A stretch of DNA of 64,000 nt from Bolinopsis microptera (Eukaryota; Ctenophora; Tentaculata; Lobata; Bolinopsidae), in assembly GCF_026151205.1 (NCBI RefSeq), contig NC_087080.1:8087720-8151719 (forward strand), read 5' to 3'. The notes under the pieces were generated by a model that did no database searches, was not told the DNA's origin, and worked only from the letters and a program-made list of their open reading frames with translations. This document shows positions 30,301 through 44,154 of the stretch, one piece after another. How positions within the stretch are numbered: position 1 is the stretch's first letter; every line of letters starts with the position of its first letter. A program made the translations under genes and the position numbers.

Positions 30301-33300
30301 TTCTGAAGAATATTTCTGAAGAATTCTTTACTACTCTGTTAAATACTGTAAAGGGCGAGAAAAAAAATACAGAATAAAGATGTTGATACAGTGACACCTC
30401 AGTAAGAATAGCAAATGATCTCACTTCGTAAATTTGCAAATGACCCCTTAGGTACCATTCATCCGAGGCCCACATACTACAACTCCTATTCTCTCGATAC
30501 TTATAATTATTTAAATATCCTGATCTCCCGTCGTAAGTCGTGACATAGATGTAGCTAATCTAGGGGAGCCCACACACTCTAGTATCGACACGTGACTATT
30601 ACTAGCCGAGCATCAGTAATCAGTATACAGAATAATGCAGATCTGTTTACAGAATATTGCAGAAACGGCTGCAATTACGTGTCAAGTGACACAACAACGT
30701 GCCTCGTCTCCCCACATCCATTACAGCCTTCTCACCAGCCTAAACACAGTGTCTCCAATACTCTGCAGCTCTCCACCTCCACATTTCACGTCAAACTCCA
30801 ATGAGCAGAGTTAAACACCAGTCACCTGGACTTGCAGGCTCCTTTTAACTTACTGCTGAACTCAGGAGATGTGTGGTGTAATGAGGAGGCTGGTGCCTGG
30901 GATCAGTTTACATGTTGCACTTGTTATTAGTGTATTGTAGGTGCTGTAGAGGGAATATTGCACTTGTTATTAGTGTATTGTAGGTGTTGTAGACTGTAGA
31001 GGGTGAGAGGTAACGTACAGGGCCGGGGGCTCCAGGCTCCGGTACTGGCGGTTCTATTTTGGGAACTCATTCAATTTAGCAAAATTCAAACTTTGGAGGC
31101 AAATTATGCGTAATCCAATGAGAGACGAGCCCTATGGTATCGGTATAGCTTACATGTTTCTATGCGTTCATTATCATAACAATGCTATAGACATAACATT
31201 CACGTAACTTGCCGTTTGGGGCGTTTATGAACGACCGGAATTGAATAGGCCAGGAAGTAATGAGATGTTTCTGCAAGGATTGTAAAGTTCCCCAATATGT
31301 TGGCATTATTCGATTAGTAATCGATTGATAGTCCATTGGCGTTCAGATATTTGATTTTATCAATAATCTGCATAAAAACTTAACAAAAGCTTTCCTTTTC
31401 ATATATAACTCCATTATAGACTACGGAGTACGGACGTACGATTATTGACAAATTATCAGCTTTATTTACCTCCAAATACTTAACTGATAACGTCACATAT
31501 TATCAACATGGAATATCTCCCAGAATCATCCGATAGGTATAGGGTATAGGCACTAGGCAGCCGGGACTACTATATCTTATCACGCCAAGCTTTAGAACTC
31601 CATGGACGTGCTAGACTCGCCCTGGAGTCATTAGTGATTAAAGTCTATTTAACAGTCTATTTGTGTAAAACTGTGAAATGCGGTGCCACCAAACAGGGTA
31701 TTAGCAAAGGGTAGATTTCATTATTACTGTACTCAAATTTCCGATCGCGTACAGTCCTAACGACAATAGTTTAAACCTCCGATAATCTCATTAATGACAT
31801 AATACCGTACGCTCAATATTATTCGGTCCTCCTGCCAGTTTACAAAAATTGAAATTATTACTGTTTGAAAGCCTACTATTTCTTTTAACGGTTACATAAT
31901 ACATACCATTCGATTTATTTTCTTTATTTTCCGTGACAAAATTCTTAATCCACCTTTCGGCTTTCATGGCAGTCTAATCTAGAAAATAAGTATAAATTTC
32001 CTGACGACAAGTCCAGGTTTTAATACGTTTTGTTTTGTTTTGCAATATCAGGTCCTTTACATCTGGCCGGTAATACGCAAACTGCAGCCGATAATAAACA
32101 GATCAATTACAGGCTATAATCGTGTGTACAAATATCAATTACAGGCTATAATCGTGTGTATAAATATCAATTACAGACTGCTATTTTCGTGTGTACACGA
32201 CGTAATGAGGAGAAGTAATATTGTGAATGTAGTATACTGGTTGGAGTGTGTCGTTTAGTATCATCTGGTGAACTTGTTTATCATTGGCCCTCAACAGCTC
32301 CCTTTCTGTCTAAACTATTTATTGTGTTTATAGTTTATGAGTTTATACCACGATGTGTTTTGGACGAAATGTCGTATTGTTGCAAGAAAAGAATTGGTGT
32401 TTAACGGTTGATAATTTAGTTTACCTGTTTAGTTTGCGTTATCAATTGAACATTTTAATCCGTAGTGTTTGAATCTCGTCGTTATCTGTTAATCTGTTGT
32501 TGTTGTTGTTATCATTTGGAGTTGTTTTAAATCAAATTGCTTCTGGCGTGGTACATCAACATGTTTTTAATCGCTGATATGATCGATTGTGTAATAAAAA
32601 CAATATTTATGTCTTTATCCTGGCTATGAGCTTATTCATGTTGTGCTTCTTCCATTCAGCTGAGGGGCATTCAATCGACATCGTAATCGATCCGAAGGAA
32701 TGGTCCGACAAATTCCATGTTCTAAATCAATCATCGCTGGATGTGTGAACCTAGATCAAGGTTAAATGTTGCCTTATAATTTGCCCATTATTAGTATAGT
32801 TAATTTTATTGACGTCTGAAAGCGTTTGTGGAATCGGATTAAAAGATTGAATACAGCCAGATCGCCTGTAAACGATACTGTGTACGCAAACCCTGTGTAC
32901 GCAAATCACATACATGCAAAGCCCGATCACATATATCTAGATATCAATCCCCAAGTTTTTAAGGACTGAAGTAATAAAAATAAAACTTTACGGAACATTG
33001 AAGGCCTCATGGTGTAGGGCTAGGCTACCTGAATCCACTTAATCACAAAATAGATCTGTAGTTTAGCCAAAACACTGCTGAGCCTAAGTCTATGTATTTC
33101 ATAATTAATACTTTTCGAATGCTTCTAAAGCCTTTTTTGATTTGAAAACATAATGCACAACGAATTCAATAATTTGTGCATTCTCTCGCCAATCTGCTAA
33201 TATAGAAAACTCTCATTAACGATTACTTACCCTCTCGCCGATTAACGAATCTAGATTCTAGAACATACCAGAAAACAGTAAACTTTGTTCATTCCTCTCG

Positions 33301-34430
33301 CAAATCTGCTAATACAGTAAACTCTCATTAACAATTAATTACCCTCTCAGGTTATGTAAACCTCTAAAAAGACCCACTTAAAAACCTCTTCGTAAAACCG
33401 GTGAGTTTATTTTACTGTTTTGAAATTCTCTATTACAAAACATGTAATCGATTCTATTCAGTGTCTGTTTACACTCTCGTCATTTGTCATTAATTTTGTC
33501 GTCATTTGTCATTAATTTTGTCTGTGTTGGATGTTTTCCGTGTGTTTAACGTTCCATGTGTTTTGATAACAGAAGAAATGTTATCCTGTATTACTACTCG
33601 TACTCTGTTACCATACGGTCAAGTTTCACTGTCGTGGATTCTTCTAGTTCATATGTATCATGTTCTCAAGTCATTGTTCGGTAATTTTAACATAATTTAA
33701 TAGAAATTTTATCGGGGATGTTAATAAATTTTCTTATCTTTCGTTGTGCTGCCAAATACTTATGCTGGAACTGACCCTTAACTTACAATAAAGGAGTCAC
33801 TCCTAACAAAGGCTTTGATGTAAACCACAGTGACTTAAGACTATCATTTTATGAACTTCGAATAAGATCTTTAGTGTAATTGTGACAGTCACTATACCGT
33901 TCAGCAGGCGCTTCACGTGCTTAATATATCATCTCGCACGTGCTGAGTAGCTCTGTGCACGTGCACATACCGTGCATCACTTTGCACACAGTAGGTGCCG
34001 TTTTCATACCCTCATCCATTATTATATCCGTGTTACCCCTTCGTACCAAGCTGACGAGTGACGATGTTATTATCGTAGATCTATAATCACCTATTGTGTA
34101 ACTCATACCTATGTGTGTGGGCTAACATTTCAAATCTCCAGAGCCGGCTATCTTTTCAATTCCACATTGAACTCGATCAGCGTGTGGATGTAATAAACCA
34201 AATATGCAATTTCTCTGAGATCACAATATAATTATAACAAATCTAATTTCAAAGTATCCCCTCTCACAGTGCTCCGCAGCACTTTTCCTCCTCATTTCTT
34301 AGAATTCTTCTTCCGGCTTGCCGTGTATTAAAGATCGTTTTGTTCAGCTTCTCGTATTTCGTCTCATTACACACAACCATTGTGTACAATTAGTATCGGA
34401 TATACACAAGAACAACAACACAATAATAGG
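27370..34430. other. Seven-kilobase spacer without supportable genes
   Basis: No chain of exons, no long open frame and no RNA gene was found on either strand. It contains short tandem or direct repeats: GCACTTGTTATTAGTGTATT twice (30917-30990); a ~34 bp unit CAATTACAGGCTATAATCGT 2.5 times (32101-32195); a ~55 bp block with CTCTCATTAAC twice (33184-33236 and 33296-33350); and GTCATTTGTCATTAATTTTG twice (33479-33522). CpG-rich DNA near 27500-27700 could be a promoter, but no transcript follows. Confidence 0.4.
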
Positions 34431-34433
34431 TCC

Positions 34434-34444
34434 TGATATATATA
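34434..34444 (+). promoter_or_regulatory. Possible TATA element upstream of gene A
   Basis: ATATATATATATT lies about 210 bp before the ATG at 34655. It is the closest TATA-like run on the correct strand, but AT-rich runs are common in this window. Confidence 0.25.
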
Positions 34445-34654
34445 TATTATTTACGGACTATTATAACGCGTGTGGGATAAGATAAACAAACGCTACACTG
34501 TAATGTACGTACACTGACTTACGTGTTGTGTCTACACCGTCCACAATTATACTACAACAGCATTGTTCTATATTTCTATAACACCACACATATTTCGTAC
34601 GTTCTTTTGAGGTACGCTTTTGTTTTGAAGTTTGTTTGCAAACAATAATGATAC

Positions 34655-37600
34655 ATGTCTTCTGAAGAAAGTCGTCACTCCTCCGAAGGAAAGATTAACG
34701 TCAGGTTCGGATCAGGCTCGGCCAGGACGGTTAAACCCTTTTTTCGCAGAGGAACTGGTTCTGTGAGTGGAGGAATCAGCGGATCAGCTTTATCTCCTTA
34801 CCCGGACAGTGACAGTGACATTGTTGAGCACGATCCGTCAGAGATAATCGCAGAGCAAAACAGTGATCCTAGCCGGTCCATCCTAACCAGTGGTTTCTCA
34901 GAATATACCAGTGAAGGAGGTCCAACATCTGCTGGTTCTGCTGGTGATTTAGGGGAGGAGGTCTTTGAGCTGGTTACAAATTCAGAGGAAGAGTTGCAGA
35001 AACTTCTTGAGGGATCAGAATTTGGTGAAGGAGAGCGCTCTTCAGAGGTGCACTCTGCTGATGATGAAGTTAAAGATGAGATCAAAAACCTAGGTGCTAC
35101 CCTCGTCAGAACGTTAACACCCAAGGAGTTGCCAGTATTCGTCAGGACGGAGGGTGAGTCAAGTGATAACGACTCTATGGTAGAATACTCTGATGTGGAG
35201 GAGGATTCTTATCGGCCCAGTTTAATTCGGCAGTCATCACTGGGGGATTTTTTGGGTGGATCTCCTACGAAGAGCGATTCAGGTTCAGGAAGTTTGGTAG
35301 ATCACGAGTCAGTGGACTCAATGATTGTTCAGTCGGACGTTGAGTCTGATTTAGGAATGAACTCGTATAAAGTTCCTATCGAGATGACGTTTGACAGATC
35401 CTCTAGTTCATCCTCTAGTTCATCCTCATCGTCAAGTTCGTCAGATCTTGACAGTGATGACTCAATGATAGTTAACTCTGACATCGATGTTGAGGTGACT
35501 GCCTCCTCAGACTCGTACAAAATTATCAAACCAATCATTCAGAAACCCAGACTTCCTAGGATCAGCAGCGAAGATGATGATGACTCCATGGTAGAGCACG
35601 ATAATATTGAAATCAGTGTGAGAACTCAGTCATATAAAAAGAAATCTGTCTCCTTTATGAGCTCCGAATCTGATGCCACAAGTCAGGACAGTATGATCGA
35701 ACATGATTCAGTTGAAAACCATTCAGAAAACTCTGAGGATCCAGATCAACTGAAATATTATTATGATGACTCTAAGTCTCCAGTTGCTGTTTTTATCCTA
35801 TCCCCGACCCCAAGTCATATTACCCTCTCTAGTCAGACTGAACCCGATATCCAGTTATCGGGGGAAATAGATCATGATCGTTCAGAACACTCAGATGACT
35901 TCGAAACTGAAGTGAGTATTGCTACTGAGTCAGTTACATCATCATCACGCTCTCGTGCTTCATTTGAGCTCCCCGTGTCAGATAAAACGTCCTCTACATC
36001 AAAAAGTTCTTCGTCATTCGAGTTCAAGAATACTCGCCCATGAATGCCGAGCTCAGCCGTAGTGAACCTATGGATATTGATGTTTCTGTTCAAAGTGATG
36101 CTGCACCGTACAGCGAGGGTACAGCCACTATATCTGACTCTCAGTCAGGTCCAGATTATGGTGAATATTCGCCGTTCCAACAAGAAGCTGCAACTTCAAG
36201 TTCTAGTTTTGAAATGGAGACTCCGTCACTAGCAACGGACTCCCAGCTAGCTTATTTTGGAGCGGAAGTATCCAACTCTGAGCTTCTATCAAACTCTCGT
36301 TCACAAAGCATCGAAAATTTTTTATCAGTCAGGGCGCGTGAGCTTGGAGCTTCGGTGGAGTCAATCTTCAATTCAGATTTGTATGATGACCCCGCTGCAT
36401 TGCGTGAGGGTATCGCAGCTGCCAAGAGTTCGAACAGCATGATTTTGGAAACAGCTCTTAAAATCATGCACTCTAAGAGCTCGGATGCGGTGCTATCACT
36501 CTGCAAAAACTTGGAACAAACATTAGATGCAAACTCATCATCTCAGTCTAACGTCGCTCTCTCATCAGACAACATCATTGAGATTACCGAGGATGAAAAC
36601 GTTGTCATCAAGACAGCGAAACAACTGCTTCAAGCAACAACTGAGGAGGAACTAGAACATCTGTATCGGCTGCTGATTGATGCTGCTGGAGTTGAAGATG
36701 AGGAGGCTGCTATTGAAAGTGTCCTGACTCTGATCTCCTCATCTGATGTTCCCAGTACAACTACTGATGAATTAACAGACATTCTGACGTTTTGTCGGAC
36801 CACTCTGGAAGAAAAGAAAAAAGGAGAAAAAGAGGAGAAAGAGCAACAAGGGACTCAATTCTCGTCAGCTAAGGATAACCTGATGAAACTTCTGACTGCA
36901 GAATATGATCATGACTCTGACTCAGAAACCAGGACTCACAAATCTGAGGAGGTACCGTATGCAACGCTAAGCAGTCGTTTTCAAGAGGCTAGACTGGTTC
37001 TCAGATCCACTCTGGATGAGGAGTATCCTGAGCTAAAACTTCAGGCTGAACGTCTTCGTCAAAACAGAACAATTCAGATTCCCATCCAACATTCAGAAGT
37101 TTGGCTTGCTCTTCGCTCACTGTTATTAAAAGAATTCCCACCGGACGAAGTAGACCATATCCTGAGAACTGGACGAAGATTTGAGATGAGAACGCCAGTA
37201 CCCACCTGTTGTTGTTGAACCAGAAGTTAAATCTCCGAAACCTTTCAAAGCTACAGTGAATCGTCAACGTGCTGAAGATGAAGGAGAAGTCTGCGAGATC
37301 TCCGACAAAATGGCTGCCCGGATAAAAGCTATCACAGCGAGAAAGAAACTCCAACTGGCTGCAGCACGTGCTGCCAAGCAGGCTAAAGCAGAGGTGATGG
37401 AGGTGGATGCTGGTGAAGATTGCAACATTTTACCCTTTAACTTTGAGATAAGAATGAGAGCTTCAGCAATAAAAGTTCGCAAAATGATTTCATTTCAACA
37501 GAAGTTTGCTGGTGCTTTGCAGGCGAGAGTCAAGATTCGTAAAAAGGAAGAAGTTCAGGTTAAACCTAGCGACTCAGCAGTAGTGGAACACACGAAAACC

Positions 37601-40600
37601 GAGCCGCCCACCGCAGTTACCATTGAAAATGGAAATACATCAGATGACAATGACTCTTCATTCTGTGAGTTATCATTAGCTGATTCTGAAGTACAACTGG
37701 GAATAGCAGATTCAGAAGAGCCGGTTCAATCAGACGAGGGTCCCAAAATCTTATCAGCACAATCTCTAGAAAGTGATCTTGATGGCATTATGACTAGTAT
37801 TGAGGCTGAGGTCATCCCAAATGTCGACGCTTACATTCACAGTTCTGATGAGTCTGTCCTTGTCTCAAAAGAAACCAGCACAGAGGATATCAGCGAGTCT
37901 CAGATTAGCGAGAGTTTTGGTGGAGAGATATGCCACACATCAGATGTGTTTACTCCTTGTTTAACCAGAACATCACTTTTATCCAATATAACCCGATCCG
38001 AGGAAGCTGAAACTGTTCAGCGAACTGTCGCCTCAAATCCTGACTTTGGACAGAGGTTCATATACGGGAGAAATCTTGAAAACCCTTTCCACACAATGGA
38101 CATAGACAGTCCCTTCATAGACAGAGTCAGCAGAGAAGAACGGCCAGGAAAAGAAGAAAACCTAACGAGAACCTCCCACCAGTCCATGACAACTGATCTT
38201 AGCTTCTTTAACCTGGTCTCCCTGACCAACATCCCTGAATACATCCCCGGCTGTGAGCACAGGACCTGCCCCTGCTGCGCTGCTAATAAAGCCGTCATCG
38301 CCAGTCTGAGGAAACGTTTAAAAAGTATCATTGATCAGTTTAACAAACACATGGAGTTCACTCTGTTTACTCTGCTGGAGATGGCTCTGTTTTTGTTGGA
38401 GAACCCTGATCAAAGGGAAAATGCTATTGAGACCTTGGAGCGGCTGGAGGATCAGATCTGGAAGACACCCTCTGATCTGAATATTTACCAGAAGGTTCTG
38501 ACATTGCTTCACTACCTGGATCAGGAGAATGCGGAGGATGAGAGTGAAATGAAGCTTCATGCTAGGGTAGGTAGAAATTTAGGAAGCTGGTAATTCTTCT
38601 ATGTTATTCGTCATACATTATTTATACTTATTGTGTAATCGGATCAGTCCATAAATATCAATAGTTAGCGTGCCTAACATTTTAACATCACCGCATTCCG
38701 AAACGTCCCCTTATCTCACAATTCATTTGAATTCCACTAATACTCCAATTCAACTGGTAACAGGGAGAGAATGTTGGCACCACCACACAACCCACACCAT
38801 GTAAACCCCTCACTTTTCGTTCATACCTCCCGCTCTAATGAAATTACTCGTCGCACCAGCTGCTAGCTGATCAGGTTGCACACTGGCAGAGTCCCTGGAA
38901 TTTTAATAATGTTTAGTATCAGATCTTAGTGTAGTCACCACGTTTTGGCGTTGTTGTTTGTACGATCCAGGATCTATGTAATTGGTATGTTGTATTGTCT
39001 CATGAGGTGCTAATTTTTGTCCGTTCGTTGTTTCTGTACACTTGTTTTAACATTTAAGCAGAAGTTTACATTCCTTTATTTTTCTTTCAGTTTGTTTCCT
39101 TTTTCTGTTTGAGCCTCTTCCAGTCGCAGATCTTACCGACCGTTTCCTCCGTTTTCAGTGCGAGAAAGTTTTATCAGATTTAATAACAGCACACCGAGCA
39201 AGCCAGGATCAGAAGATGCCGGATCGAGCGTTCGGTACGACAATAAGTGGGAGTCACCTTATCTTGGAGGAGGAGAGACGCAGATTTAGATCTACTGGTT
39301 AGTGTTCTGTGTACTTATAAAGTAAGGTACCACGTGCACCGGACCGAATTATCACTGTTTTTCTTTCCGTAATTGAGTTTCTAACTAGTAACTTACATAA
39401 ACTGTTATCTTGATTTTTCTAAGGAATCAATTTTTACATCTTCATAATTAAAAAATCATTCCCGGACTTCAAAATTATCCAAGATAAAAACAAACCGTTC
39501 ATCCTTAACATATTCTCAGTTGATGACTTAGAAAAGCAGCGAGCTGAGGCGCAGGAAGAAGTGGATGACCTGATAAACGCTCTGCGGAGGGAACGAGATC
39601 TCGGAGATGAAGAGATAATCTTCCTCAAAGCACAGCTCAGAGGATTCACTGTAACTAAGTTTGAAGCTGAGGATAAGGCGGAGAACTTGGACAAGGTTTG
39701 TTTTTTTACTTTCTAGTTTATTTAGATTTTAGTGGTGTTATTTTTCAGTGTTGTTTGAAAATCAACGGTTTATTGGTAAAATATGTAGACTAAAATGTAC
39801 CTAAATATAGATTTTGTAGCGTAGCCAATTAATCTGCTGTCTAATTTTCAACGTCATTTAATTCTTGACATCCCGCCTACATAAATCATACTCAATCAAT
39901 TATTCCCTAAAAGGCACTGGTTCTCGTTCCCTATGCCCACAATGTTGAGCTATAGTTCTATTTTCGAATGTTGCATAACCGCACATGGTTCGTTTCTTGT
40001 TCTCCCGCCTTTTCTACACAGCTGTAACTTGGTCGGCAGTGCACGTTATTCCATGTTTCATGTGATATGCTTGTAGATTTACAGACTGTAGACTACTTGC
40101 GTGCCTCTTTTGTACTTATTTGTTACTGTACATAGTGTTGTGTTGTTGGTTGAGTCTCTGTAGGTGTGCTTACATATTTTAGGGCACATGCCTGTTCTTT
40201 TGGTAAGCAATGAGATGTTTCCGGGGAATAGTAATTTGATTCTCTTGTTTTAAGAAGGCTTTAAATGTTGGCCTACAAAAAACAGCAGATGTTTTCATTG
40301 AAACATTCAAAGTTTAGACCAGCCAAATTATGAACGCTTGTAATCGGAATTGATAGAATTCTTGCTTTGTTTTGAGGTGAAGTAAGAAATGTTATCAGGA
40401 AAACGATCAGCTGAAAGAGGAGCTGAAAAAGGAGACGTACAAGAGGAAGAAGTTAAAGGAGCGCTTCTTGGAACTTCAGGATCTCGTTAATGATGAGAGT
40501 GTCGTCTTGGTCAAAGAGGTATTTTATATTTATTTTAACCTATGGAATGTAATTAATTGGGCTGACCATTTTTCCCTGTACTGTGTATCTCAGTATTACA

Positions 40601-43600
40601 TTTTTGTTTACAAATCTGCTTTTTTAAACATCACAGGAATGGAATTTAGGAATTGAGATATTAATGTATTGCACTAAATAGTAAACATGACATGCTTATA
40701 AACATGAGACAAGAAATTCAGAGTCACTTATCATGCTTAATATTCTAATGGTTTACTCGTACCTGGCCACGAACAACATTTAAAACTCTTTCCAATAATT
40801 ATTATCAAACTTTCATGCTAAACAAAGTGCAAGCTCTAACTATAGCAGCACTGTACAGTAAACAGTTTTACTCATCATTTGTATTTGTTAAGGTTGAGAA
40901 GAAGGACGAAGAGATTGAAGCTCTGAAAGAAGACCTTCAAGACCTTAAAGACCAGGTCGCCGCAGAGAAAGAAGGCCGTGAAAAGGCCACGGATAAAGAA
41001 GATAGGCTTCTTGAAGAGTGTGAGAAGCTGAATCAGGCTGTTGACGATCTTGAGGACCAGCTCAAAGCTGTAAGTTTGGTTTATTTTTAGTCACGTTACA
41101 ATGAATCGCATCGGTTAGGTACCGCTTCCTAAATTTTAAATTACAAATAAAAGAGGAAAACGTTAATTCGACATGAGTGCTCAAGACATTTTTCCATGCC
41201 TTACACCATCTTCCTCTCAGAGTCAGCGAGACGTGATAGCCTACAAAACCTACCTGGAAGAGAAGGGAGTTAACACTGACGACGTGTTTGACGACGCTCT
41301 GGTCCAGGCAAAGACCGATCTGGAGGAAGCACTCCGAGATCAGAAGGATCTTGAGGCCCAGCTTGATGAGGTACTGGTTCATATATTTTGGAAACATTTT
41401 GTTGCTGGCACATAAGTCCTGTGAACTTACAAATAGTGATAAAATATCGCACTAAAATCAAAACATTTTGTAATAATTAAGAAGATCAGGGCTATACACT
41501 TCCATAGCCTAAACCTGTTACCTATTCCAGCTAAAAGAAGCTGTCGAAGATAACGAGAAGGAGCTTCTTGAGGACATAGAAGCTAAAGCAAAGAAGATCG
41601 AACAGCTGAAGAGAGGACTTGAAGATAACGAGTACCTCCACCAGACCAAATACGATGATCTCTTCTTAGGTTTTACTGACTTTTATTTATTGGTTTTTAA
41701 TTATTTTCGGCTTATTTTTGCTGAATATTGCTTGTGTTTGAAGTAGCCTAAATGTCTGAAAAAGATTGCATATTGAAGAATTAGGAAATGGCTGTTTTTA
41801 AACAAAATCCTCAGAAAACGAGAAACTGTTGGAAGACATCGAGAATCTGAAAGAGCAGCTCCAAGAACAACAGAACAACCCATCTGAAGAGCTCCCTGAA
41901 TTCGGTGTGTCCCAGGAGAAATACGACCAGCTCCTAGAGGAAATGGAGAAAGAGAGCCAGGAACGCCTCAGACTCCAGAACCACTATAAGGACCTTAAAT
42001 CGTACGTCGACAAGGACACAGCAGACCTCATTGCGGAGGTCCAGGAACGTGACGCTGTGATTGAGTCCATGAACGACAAACTGAATGATCTTGATAACTT
42101 GGACCAGATCCAGGCTGAGATAGACTGGGAGAGGAAACAGAGGAAGATTGATGAGCAGAAGATCTCTGAGCTGAGGATGCATATCAGTCAGGACAAGAAG
42201 GATATTGTTGCTGATTCGGAGAGGAAATCCGATATGATCAGACAACTCAAATCAACTCTCACTGGTTCGTTTATATTCATTAAATTGACCTTCGTACCGA
42301 AGGGGGTTCTGGAATAAAATAATTGATATGATAAAATGATAAAGATGAAGCAGTGCATCTCTCTGTAACTGTTTAGTTTACGACATTTAATCATATTAAA
42401 TGAAACGAATACCGATCTTAAATGAAATGCGCAGCTGTTTTCTGATACACAACCCTAACTTTAGAATATATCCATCTCACTAATCAAATATGCTGAAGTA
42501 ACAACCAACTGTAACCAGATGCCAAGACGAATCTGGAGCGAGCCCGATACAAACAGCGTGAGATAATAGCCAACAACCAGCGCCTGAGGGCTGGTAACCA
42601 GGCCCTTATCAAGGAGCTGGATGAGCTGAAGAAGAGGGGAGTTCCTGGGGCTCCTGTTGATAAGAAGATCGAGGATCTGATTGAGGAACTGAAGGATAGC
42701 AACAGGTCAGATAAAAAGGGTATAATTTTCTATTTAGTTTTAATGAAGATTTTATTTGAAACCGGACCATGATTGGACTGATGAATATGTGTGTATTCTG
42801 ATTCATGGAGTTATTTCAACAAAAAATTCACGTACTTATCCTTATTTTGACATATTATCTGACACTACACTTATCCAGGGATCTAGACAAAGAGCGGGAA
42901 CTGCGAGGTCAACTTCACCAGAGCTTCCAGGATCTGAAGAACACCCTGTCTGATGAAGAAGCGGATCTAGCTGATGAGATCTACAAACGTGATGTCATCA
43001 TTGCTAACCTTCACGCGCAACTGAGGGAAGAATCAGATAGATTGGAGCAGCAGGTAGGAATAGTGAAACACTAAAGAATTTATAATTTGACCATGTGGTG
43101 TTGATTGTGAAATGAGTTAATGAAATTCTGCCTTACTTCTTATCCATAATTTTAAGATTATTATACACATTTTTGAACACCTAAAAGAATTTGATCGTAA
43201 CATCTATACTTTCAGCTAAGCAATCACAGAAGAAGAGAAGAAGAGGTATTGGACGACTATCAGACTCTCAAAGAGAAAATAGAGAATGTCGAGAGAGATT
43301 GTGAGCCCGTCGGTCACCAACCAGCCATCAAGGGTGAGCAATTTAAGGAATTCCTGTAGAATTTAAGGGATTGTTTGGATTCCTGTTGATTCATTTAGGG
43401 TGCTTCGTGAAACTCTACAGAATTATTTCGGTTGAGTTTATGATACATGCCATACCTTGTACCAGCACGCATCCAGAAACTTTTATTATTGATCAATATT
43501 TAGTTCAACTCAGTAACATTTCGCTACCAATTAATTCCTCGGGAAATTTCCAAATCCTCACCCACCCTCTCTACAGAACTAGAACGGGACATGTTCGAGG

Positions 43601-44121
43601 ACCTGACAAAGTGGCAGGAGGATGAGGTTAGGATCCTAGACACAGCACTGAATGACAGGAGCGCTCAGCTATCAGATCTGGAGGATCTGTTGAGGAACAG
43701 TGAGCCAGGGTTTGATGATGAGAGGGTGCATTATGTTAAGGAGCTAGCTTCTCAGGTAGGAACATTTGTGTTTTATCTTGGATATGTGATTTATAAGACT
43801 TGTACTGATACCCAAATTGCACCTACTGCTGCGGTTTTTGAAACTCCAGGAGCTTACAACAAGGTTTCGAGAGTTGTCAGTTTTCCGAGGAGCTAACTAA
43901 ACACACTTAACTTACAACTTAAAACGATGCTAATATGACATTAGTCTCATTATTATCAGGAGAAAGAGAACAATGAGCTGCGAGCACTGAACCGCAAGAT
44001 GGAGAAACTGCAGGCAGAGCGTGCTAAGCAGTATGAGAAGGAGCTGGAGGATATGAACAAGGAGTTAGAGGCACTCCGACGGAGGGTAAGTAATATTGTG
44101 ATATTAAGGGGAGAGGGGGAA

Positions 44122-44154
<33 letters not shown>

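Noticed and set aside
36040-36043. ATGA overlap of two long ORFs as a translationally coupled or dicistronic arrangement
   Set aside because: This is a eukaryotic gene. The break sits at a C-run and is compensated by a second one-base shift, so an indel in one long exon explains it better.
42484-42806. Antisense ORFs across gene A and gene B exons (also 63307-63667)
   Set aside because: Ser/Phe/Ile-rich complements of Glu/Lys/Asp-rich coiled-coil exons; shadows only.
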